From positions 19,302-83,301 of the forward strand of contig CANRIK010000006.1 of assembly GCA_947630705.1 (NCBI GenBank): DNA of 64,000 nucleotides, in the 5' to 3' direction. The notes below the pieces were generated by a model. The model did not search any database and was not told where the DNA came from. It saw nothing but the letters and a program-made list of their open reading frames with translations. The stretch comes from an uncultured Clostridia bacterium (GTDB lineage: Bacteria; Bacillota; Clostridia; Christensenellales; Borkfalkiaceae). How positions within the stretch are numbered: position 1 is the first letter of the stretch; the number at the start of each line of letters is the position of its first letter. Of this stretch, positions 59,254 to 64,000 are shown in pieces. Made by a program: the position numbers and the translations under genes.

Positions 59254-60471
59254 TTACTTTGCGGACAGCGAAAGCAATCTGTCTATGAGAAGTCTGCCTT
59301 CCGGCAGGTATTTGCCGGTCTTTGCCGCCTCGCTCTCCGTATATCTCACGGCTCCGTTCCCTAAATCTTCGGCGTTCGAATAAATGAGATAGGGAATGGG
59401 GTCGGATGTATGCGTCTTGCAGGCGCACGGAGTGGGGTGGTCGGGACAGACGAGCATGGTAAAAGGAATATTCTTTAACCTTTCGAGGACGGTCTTTACG
59501 ACTTTGCCGTCTATCTGCTCGATAGAATATATCTTGTGTTTCGGGTCACCGTGATGTCCGCACTCGTCGGGGGCCTCCATATGAATATAAACGTAGTCGA
59601 GTCCGCCGTTTAAGAGCGCATCGCACGCGGTTTCGGCCTTTGCCTTGAAATCGGTATGATAATCTCCCGTCGCGCCCTTGACGTCTATACATTTCATTCC
59701 GGCGATAATGCCTATGCCTTTTACGAGGTCTACGGCAGAAATGACTCCGCCTTTCAGTTCGTGCAGTCTCTCGAAATTATCTATCGCCGGCTTTGTGCCT
59801 TCTCCCCATAGCCAAATGCTGTTTGCCGGTTTTTTGCCTTCGGCTATTCTCTTTAAATTGACGGGATGGTTTTTGAGAAGCTCATAACTTCTCTTCATGA
59901 ACTCCAAATAAATATCGGCGTCCTTTCCCGTAGGCAGATGTCCCGTAACGGGTTTATCCGAGATATCGTGGGGAGGAGTGAGTCCGTGTCCGGTGGAGCC
60001 GTTCTTGACGACGAGGCAATGTCTGTAAGATATCCCGGGATAAAATGTGAATTTTTCGTCGTCGAAGAATCCTTTCAGATAATTAATAAGTTCTGCGGCT
60101 TCTTCGGTAGTAATCTCTCCGGCGGAATAGTCCTCCATGATTTTGTTTTCGTAAGGCTTGCCGTCCGAGAGGGTGACGAGGTTACAGCGCAAGGTCACGT
60201 CGGTATCCGTGAGATTTATTCCCATGGATACGGCTTCGAGGGGAGAACGTCCGGTATAATATGTTTTAGGGTTGAAGCCCATGACCGACATATTTGCCAC
60301 GTCAGAGCCGGGCTTCATGCCGTCGGGCACGGTTTTGCAGAGCCCGACTTCCGAATGCGGAGCCAATTTGTCGAGGTTAGGCGTAGAAGCGGCTTCGAGA
60401 CAAGTTTTATCGCCGAGCGCGGAAATTTTCCAATCTGCCATTCCGTCGCCCAAAACTACTATGTATTTCAT
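59254..60471 (-). CDS. apgM: 2,3-bisphosphoglycerate-independent phosphoglycerate mutase, archaeal-type
   Basis: A 405-residue alkaline-phosphatase-superfamily enzyme interconverting 3- and 2-phosphoglycerate. The start KYIVVLGDGMADWKISALGD has the metal Asp. PGSDVANMSVMGFNP holds the phospho-acceptor Ser. Later metal ligands are in HMEAPDECGHHGD and LVCPDHPTPC. It is the ApgM class found in archaea and many Clostridia, shorter than GpmI (about 510). The ribosome site GAGG lies 8 nt before the ATG. It is last in a five-gene minus-strand run. Confidence 0.93.
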   Translation of the reverse strand: MKYIVVLGDGMADWKISALGDKTCLEAASTPNLDKLAPHSEVGLCKTVPDGMKPGSDVANMSVMGFNPKTYYTGRSPLEAVSMGINLTDTDVTLRCNLVTLSDGKPYENKIMEDYSAGEITTEEAAELINYLKGFFDDEKFTFYPGISYRHCLVVKNGSTGHGLTPPHDISDKPVTGHLPTGKDADIYLEFMKRSYELLKNHPVNLKRIAEGKKPANSIWLWGEGTKPAIDNFERLHELKGGVISAVDLVKGIGIIAGMKCIDVKGATGDYHTDFKAKAETACDALLNGGLDYVYIHMEAPDECGHHGDPKHKIYSIEQIDGKVVKTVLERLKNIPFTMLVCPDHPTPCACKTHTSDPIPYLIYSNAEDLGNGAVRYTESEAAKTGKYLPEGRLLIDRLLSLSAK

Positions 60472-60490
60472 ATTTAAATCCTCAATTCCA

Positions 60491-61162
60491 TTATGAGTTC
60501 AGATCCCAGTCTATGGGCTGTTTTCCGTGAGATATAAGATATTCGTTTGTCTTTGAAAAGTGTTTACAGCCGAAGAACCCGTTGTAGGCCGACAGCGGCG
60601 AGGGGTGCGCGCACTGTAACACGAGATGTTTTCTGCCGTCTATGAGCGGAGCCTTGCTCCTGGCGTTGCCGCCCCACAGAATGAACACCGAATTTTGCGT
60701 ATTATCCGAAATGAGTTTGATTACGCTGTCCGTGAACCATGCCCAGCCGCACTTCGAATGGGAATTTGCCATGTGTTCGCGCACTGTAAGAGTGGTGTTC
60801 AGAAGAAGCACTCCCTCGCGCGCCCATTTGGTCAAATCTCCGCACATAGGCTCCTTTATTCCTATGTCGCTCTCTATTTCCTTGAAAATATTTTGAAGGG
60901 AGGGCGGAAGCGGAACGTTCGGTTTTACGGAAAAGCACAGACCGTGCGCCTGATCGGGCTCATGATAGGGGTCCTGCCCCAAAATAACCGCTTTCAGATT
61001 ATCGATGGGGGTATAGCGGAAACAATTATATAAATCGTACATATTCGGGTACACGGTATAGTGCGAGTACTCGTATATGAGAAATTTTCTTATTTGAAGA
61101 TATCTTTCGTCCGAGAATAGTGGGGCGAGCAACTCGTCCCAACCGCCGCCGAGAGGTTTCAT
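60491..61162 (-). CDS. ung: Uracil-DNA glycosylase (family 1)
   Basis: A 223-residue UDG. The water-activating motif is LGQDPYHEPDQAHGLCFSV, the uracil-recognition Asn region is GVLLLNTTLTV, and the DNA-intercalation loop is HPSPLSAYNGFFGCKHF. It excises uracil from DNA. It lies 1 nt downstream of the mtnN stop. Confidence 0.96.
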   Translation of the reverse strand: MKPLGGGWDELLAPLFSDERYLQIRKFLIYEYSHYTVYPNMYDLYNCFRYTPIDNLKAVILGQDPYHEPDQAHGLCFSVKPNVPLPPSLQNIFKEIESDIGIKEPMCGDLTKWAREGVLLLNTTLTVREHMANSHSKCGWAWFTDSVIKLISDNTQNSVFILWGGNARSKAPLIDGRKHLVLQCAHPSPLSAYNGFFGCKHFSKTNEYLISHGKQPIDWDLNS

Positions 61163-61163
61163 G

Positions 61164-61820
61164 TCACACCGTAAGTTTAATTATTTCGGGCAAATCCCTT
61201 TTTATGGAGAGGTAGCACGCTTCCAGATTTTCGAGGTACTGCCGAGTGGTCGAGCCGCTGCCGGCAATGTCGGAAATTATTTTGAAGGAGTAGCACTTCA
61301 CTTTGGCGTGCATGCACACCTGCGCGATGGCTCCCAATTCCATTTCGCGTATATCCGCACCCAGAACCTCCGTCAAGAGCTTGTAATCTTCCGGACTGTC
61401 ATTGAATCTGTCGCCCGTGGCTGCTTTTTTTGATGGGAAGCCGCTCGCAACGCAGAGCGGAAGGTAATTTTCTTTACATTCGTCGAGAGTGCCTATGGCC
61501 GTGCCGTTCAGCTGTGTAAGGTCGAAGTCGTATTGCACTGCGGCCGAAACAGCATAAGTTTTGGCTATTCCGACGCCGCCGTTCAGTCCTCCGGCGACGC
61601 CTATGTTGACGATAACGTCCGCGCCGAGGCAATCTATCGCATACTGCGCGCCGCTTGCGGCGTTAACCTTGCCGACTCCGCAAATCACCACTGCAATTTT
61701 CTGCCCGTGCGCCATACCCGTAACTATCCGTTTTCCGCAGCAAACGAAATCCTTTTCCGTTTTCATCGACTCGATGACGGGATTGGCTTCTTTTTGCATG
61801 GCGATAACAAAGCACTTCAT
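61164..61820 (-). CDS. mtnN: 5'-methylthioadenosine/S-adenosylhomocysteine nucleosidase
   Basis: A 218-residue MTAN/Pfs-type enzyme. The phosphorylase-fold core has VVICGVGKVNAASGAQYAID and VNIGVAGGLNGGVGIA. The substrate-binding Glu pair is in REMELGAIAQVC, and the general-acid Asp in KIISDIAGSG. It cleaves MTA and SAH to adenine. GGAGG lies 5 nt before the ATG, inside the end of the upstream gene. A purine-nucleosidase relative cannot be excluded. Confidence 0.88.
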   Translation of the reverse strand: MKCFVIAMQKEANPVIESMKTEKDFVCCGKRIVTGMAHGQKIAVVICGVGKVNAASGAQYAIDCLGADVIVNIGVAGGLNGGVGIAKTYAVSAAVQYDFDLTQLNGTAIGTLDECKENYLPLCVASGFPSKKAATGDRFNDSPEDYKLLTEVLGADIREMELGAIAQVCMHAKVKCYSFKIISDIAGSGSTTRQYLENLEACYLSIKRDLPEIIKLTV

Positions 61821-62288
61821 TTATTCCTCCGTACAGACCGCGCCAATACCGCAGTCGAAGCGGTAGTGGCGGACTTTCGTCCGCGTCGGCAGTCCGTCGA
61901 TAAAGATTTTTCCGTCGAAAAACTCGATACGTTTTAATGTTTCGGCGAGAGTCAGTCCGAAGAGCTTCACATACGCTTCCCTCGCCGTCCAATGCCGCAG
62001 GAAATCCTCTTCGCGAGCGATTTCTCCGCGTTCGCGCTCCGTAAACCTTGTGATTATTGCTTCGAAAGTTCTGTTTTTAAAGATTTCGAGGTCGGCGCCC
62101 ACGGGATTTTCGGATATGGCGATCAAACCTTTGTCGCCGCTGTGCGAGTATGAAAAGCAGAGGGGGTCGCCCTTCAAATAGGGCTTTCCGCTCTCCGTCT
62201 TTAAAATTTCATAAGATTTCAGTTTTGAGTCGAGCAGGTCTTTCAACCTTTCTCTTACGTTTTCGCCGCACAAATAAATTTCAATCAT
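61821..62288 (-). CDS. 4'-phosphopantetheinyl transferase, Sfp-type (short)
   Basis: A 155-residue protein that moves the phosphopantetheine arm of CoA onto carrier proteins. The metal motif VGADLEIF (GxDxE) is at about 88, and FLRHWTAREAYVKLFG matches the WxxKEA helix with Arg in place of Lys. FSYSHSGDKGLIA is the preceding conserved segment. It is shorter than Sfp (about 224), closer in size to compact group-II enzymes. It overlaps pfkB by ATGA. CoaD elsewhere in the window supplies the CoA pathway. Confidence 0.88.
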   Translation of the reverse strand: MIEIYLCGENVRERLKDLLDSKLKSYEILKTESGKPYLKGDPLCFSYSHSGDKGLIAISENPVGADLEIFKNRTFEAIITRFTERERGEIAREEDFLRHWTAREAYVKLFGLTLAETLKRIEFFDGKIFIDGLPTRTKVRHYRFDCGIGAVCTEE

Positions 62289-63196
62289 AGCATAAGACTT
62301 TCAACGTATTCTATCTGCTCTTTTGTGGCGAGATTTTTAGTGAAAGCGCACGCGCTTCCGGCGGCGGTGGCAAAGTTCAGCGCCTTGAAATAGTTGTTCG
62401 TTTTGAGATATTCGTGAATGAATCCGGCAATCATGGAATCTCCGGCGCCCACCGAATTGACGAGCTGTCCGCGCGCCGCGCGCACATACATCGATTGGCT
62501 TGTTTCGGTGACCATGGCCGCGCCGGAAGAGCCCATCGAAACTATTACGTTTCTAGCGCCCATATCCTGCAACTGTCTCGCGCAGGCGTATATGCCTTCG
62601 AGGTCGGGAACGGTGGGGAGCCCGAAAATTTCGCACATTTCGTAGATATTCGGTTTAATGAGAAACGGGTGATATTTCAGCGTCTCCGTAAGCAGTCTGC
62701 CGCAGGCGTCTACAACCAGATTGATTCCGGATATATTTTTAAGTTTTTTGCAAATTGTCGCGTAAGTGGTATCGTCGAGAGTAGACGGCACGCTTCCGCA
62801 TATAATCAGCCAGTCGTTCGGTTTTAACAGCGATTTCAGCTTTCTCACAAGTTTCATGACATCGCTTTGATAAATTTCAGCGCCCGTGCCGTTTATGTCG
62901 GTTTCGGTATTGCTTCTCACCTTGACGTTTATGCGGCTCTGTCCGTCAACTTCGATAAAGTCGTATTCAAGACCCAACTCCGTAACCTTATCTCTGATAT
63001 ATTTTCCGGTGAAGCCGGCGACGAATCCGAGCGCAAGATTTTCCTCGCCCAGCTCCTTTAACGCCAGCGAGACGTTGAGTCCCTTGCCGCCCACGGCGAG
63101 TCTTTCGGCCGTAGTGCGGTTTACAATGCCGCTTTTTATGTTATTCACTTTTACATAGTAATCCAACGACGGATTAAAAGTAACCGTGTAAATCAT
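62285..63196 (-). CDS. PfkB-family 1-phosphofructokinase / tagatose-6-phosphate kinase-like
   Basis: A 303-residue ribokinase-fold sugar-phosphate kinase. It starts MIYTVTFNPSLDYYV, typical of the FruK/LacC group. AVGGKGLNVSLALKELG is the first PfkB signature, LIKPNIYEM the middle element, and VNSVGAGDSMIAGFIHE the catalytic GAGD loop. FruK makes fructose-1,6-bisphosphate from fructose-1-phosphate; LacC acts on tagatose-6-phosphate. No PTS genes are adjacent to decide. It is first in its operon, with an apparently leaderless start. Confidence 0.88.
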   Translation of the reverse strand: MIYTVTFNPSLDYYVKVNNIKSGIVNRTTAERLAVGGKGLNVSLALKELGEENLALGFVAGFTGKYIRDKVTELGLEYDFIEVDGQSRINVKVRSNTETDINGTGAEIYQSDVMKLVRKLKSLLKPNDWLIICGSVPSTLDDTTYATICKKLKNISGINLVVDACGRLLTETLKYHPFLIKPNIYEMCEIFGLPTVPDLEGIYACARQLQDMGARNVIVSMGSSGAAMVTETSQSMYVRAARGQLVNSVGAGDSMIAGFIHEYLKTNNYFKALNFATAAGSACAFTKNLATKEQIEYVESLML

Positions 63197-63204
63197 ATAT
63201 AATC

Positions 63205-63233
63205 AATTTATATCATTTGCAAAAAAATGTCAA
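63205..63233 (-). promoter_or_regulatory. Promoter of the pfkB-apgM operon, apparently near-leaderless
   Basis: On the minus strand TTGACA, 17 nt, TAAATT, then GATTATAT and ATG. The expected leader is 0-3 nt and there is no Shine-Dalgarno. An alternative -10 TATAAA sits two bases earlier. Confidence 0.7.
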
Positions 63234-63251
63234 TAAAAAACAAATAAACGG

Positions 63252-63281
63252 TTGATTTTTTTGCCGTCCGACCTGTATAAT
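63252..63281 (+). promoter_or_regulatory. Promoter of ssrA
   Basis: TTGATT, 18 nt, TATAAT. A start near 63288 leaves about 36 nt of 5' precursor before the mature tmRNA end, to be removed by RNase P. Confidence 0.65.
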
Positions 63282-63323
63282 AATGATAGACATTTCGGCT
63301 TTGAGAGACCTTAAAAGTCTTAC

Positions 63324-63711
63324 GGGCGAGTTTCAGATTCGATTGCCGTAGGATGGAAGGAAAAGCATACCAAAGGTCCGGCTTTGTAAAAACGGAAATT
63401 AAATTCAAACGCAGATAACAAATCTGAAAAGGTTGTAGCTTTCCCCGCAGTTCGCTCGGCAAGCTACGCCGCTTGCGCCGCTTAACATTCGCGGTCCGTC
63501 CTTGACCGGATTCCGTTGTCGGTTACGGGCGTCAATTTAACGGATAGCCGAAGGTTTTCCCTGCCGTGAGAATCGAGGTTAAATTTCTACGGCATGCGCC
63601 GAAGTTCCCCTGTGCGTCGGGGGACGAGGTCAAGTTCAAAGACGTAATAAGTATGTAGAAAGCCTTTTTGAATACGGCAAGACTCGGGTGCAAGTCCCGA
63701 CTCGTCCACCA
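63324..63711 (+). ncRNA. ssrA: Transfer-messenger RNA (tmRNA)
   Basis: About 388 nt including CCA. The 5' end GGGCGAG pairs with CTCGTCC before ACCA, with G3-U70 as in tRNA-Ala. TTTCAGATTCGATT is the D-loop-like 5' segment, ATAAGTATGTAGAAAGCC the conserved 3' segment, and TCGGG-TGCAAGT-CCCGA the T arm. The likely resume codon GCA is at 63411 (nt 88 of the RNA; about nt 90 in E. coli). It opens a 24-codon tag beginning ADNKSEKVV and ending SYAACAA, with TAA at 63483-63485. The T loop has G instead of U at its second position. GGACGAG at 63622 could also pair with the 3' acceptor strand. Confidence 0.88.
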
Positions 63712-63894
63712 AAACGCCCACGGCACAAACAGCCGTGGGCGTTTTGGTTGGATATCCGTCGGGAGTTGTGTCCCGTCGAATCGAAGACCGAAGGTCTTAC
63801 TCGTCCACCAAAACGCCCACGGCACAAACAGCCGTGGGCGTTTTGGTTGGATATCCGTCGGGAGTTGTGTCCCGTCGAATCGAAGACCGAAGGT
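63700..63894 (+). repeat. 99-bp tandem repeat of the ssrA 3' end plus terminator
   Basis: ACTCGTCCACCAAAACGCCC at 63700 recurs at 63799. The identity runs through the terminator hairpin and GGATATCCGTCGGGAGTTGT to GACCGAAGGT, so unit 1 is 63700-63798 and unit 2 is 63799-63894, with no mismatch seen. The second copy lacks a T arm, so it is not a second tmRNA. Beyond it, 63895-64000 shows no gene. Confidence 0.92.
63709..63747 (+). terminator. Terminator of ssrA
   Basis: A 16-bp perfect stem CCAAAACGCCCACGGC / GCCGTGGGCGTTTTGG with an ACAAACA loop. The stem begins in the CCA of tmRNA. An identical copy lies at 63808-63846. Confidence 0.82.
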
Positions 63895-64000
63895 TCTGCC
63901 GCACATACTCGGCGCAATACCGCGTCAAACTCCGCCTGCTCGGGTCGTTTACGCCGAGTAAACTCCCCGTCGTCAGTGCTCGTTTTCCTTGTCTTGCTTG

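Noticed and set aside
63622-63711. 90-nt tRNA-like unit (GGACGAG ... CTCGTCCACCA)
   Set aside because: No D stem or anticodon arm can be built; the segment is the 3' part of tmRNA, whose true 5' strand is GGGCGAG at 63324.
63532-63906. Minus-strand ORF with a repeated GLRFDGTQLPTDIQPKRP peptide
   Set aside because: The peptide repeat only reflects the 99-bp DNA repeat and the tmRNA tail; not a protein gene.
63895-64000. Start of an integrase gene after the ssrA repeat
   Set aside because: Only 106 nt remain and no recognisable protein segment was found on either strand.

Overview
The window reads as a stretch of a Gram-positive, endospore-forming-lineage anaerobe of the Bacillota (class Clostridia or a close relative). 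The reasons are: a SigB/SigF-type sigma factor with STAS and HATPase partners; sporulation-family genes (yqfC, yqfD, ylbJ, a pdaB-like deacetylase); the Bacillus/Clostridium gene orders yqfC-yqfD-phoH-yqfF-ybeY-era-recO, ylbH-ylbI-ylbJ-ylbK and tig-clp-lon-engB; GatCAB-dependent amidation under a T-box; and an Rnf complex in clostridial order (C-D-G-E-A-B). No genus can be named from the sequence alone. There are no rRNA genes, canonical tRNAs, CRISPR arrays or transposases. One tmRNA gene lies near the right edge.

Layout. 0-1.5 kb: tail of an anti-sigma-antagonist operon with four overlapping genes. 1.6-6.3 kb: an unknown membrane protein, a PucR-type HTH gene coupled to an S41 protease lipoprotein, and a MinD-like/MinE-like pair on the minus strand. 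6.4-12.3 kb: the yqf/era/recO housekeeping cluster. 12.4-15.1 kb: pyruvate, phosphate dikinase. 15.4-25.2 kb: a Wzz-like protein, alr, a 5-FCL gene, rsmD, coaD, aromatic biosynthesis (DAHP synthase and prephenate dehydratase), ylbJ/patatin and rarA. 25.3-27.0 kb: an XRE repressor/LRR lipoprotein cassette with a palindromic operator inside its promoter. 27.1-32.4 kb: T-box, aspS, gatCAB. 32.7-38.8 kb: pdaB-like gene, two-OB SSB, MATE exporter, yeast-type leuA, lgt. 38.9-46.7 kb: a lipoprotein ApbE plus NusG-II protein facing a minus-strand rnfCDGEAB operon headed by a Gx-transporter gene. 46.8-52.7 kb: M18 aminopeptidase, a membrane-anchored unknown, two tandem membrane-tethered winged-helix-like proteins and rqcH. 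52.8-59.1 kb: tig-clpP-clpX-lon-engB. 59.2-63.2 kb: a minus-strand operon of pfkB, Sfp-type transferase, mtnN, ung and apgM. 63.3-63.9 kb: ssrA followed by a tandem copy of its 3' end and terminator.

How the parts fit. The ApbE lipoprotein should attach FMN to RnfG and RnfD, and Lgt should lipidate ApbE and the other lipoproteins. The T-box reads an Asn-type specifier and its discriminator-pairing base is C, which suits an operon making Asn-tRNA(Asn) by misacylation plus amidation. tmRNA, ClpXP and Lon in one window form a ribosome-rescue and proteolysis set, and RqcH is a second rescue route.

The least ordinary items are: several promoters whose -10 box ends 6-9 nt before a start codon with no Shine-Dalgarno sequence (apparent leaderless mRNAs); a MinD-like ATPase that has lost its P-loop lysine; an anti-sigma HATPase that has lost its ATP-binding motifs next to an intact one; the tandem membrane winged-helix-like pair; and the duplicated ssrA 3' end, which looks like an attachment-site scar. 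No wholly new multi-gene system is certain here; the Min-like pair, the membrane winged-helix pair and the sigma module are the best candidates.
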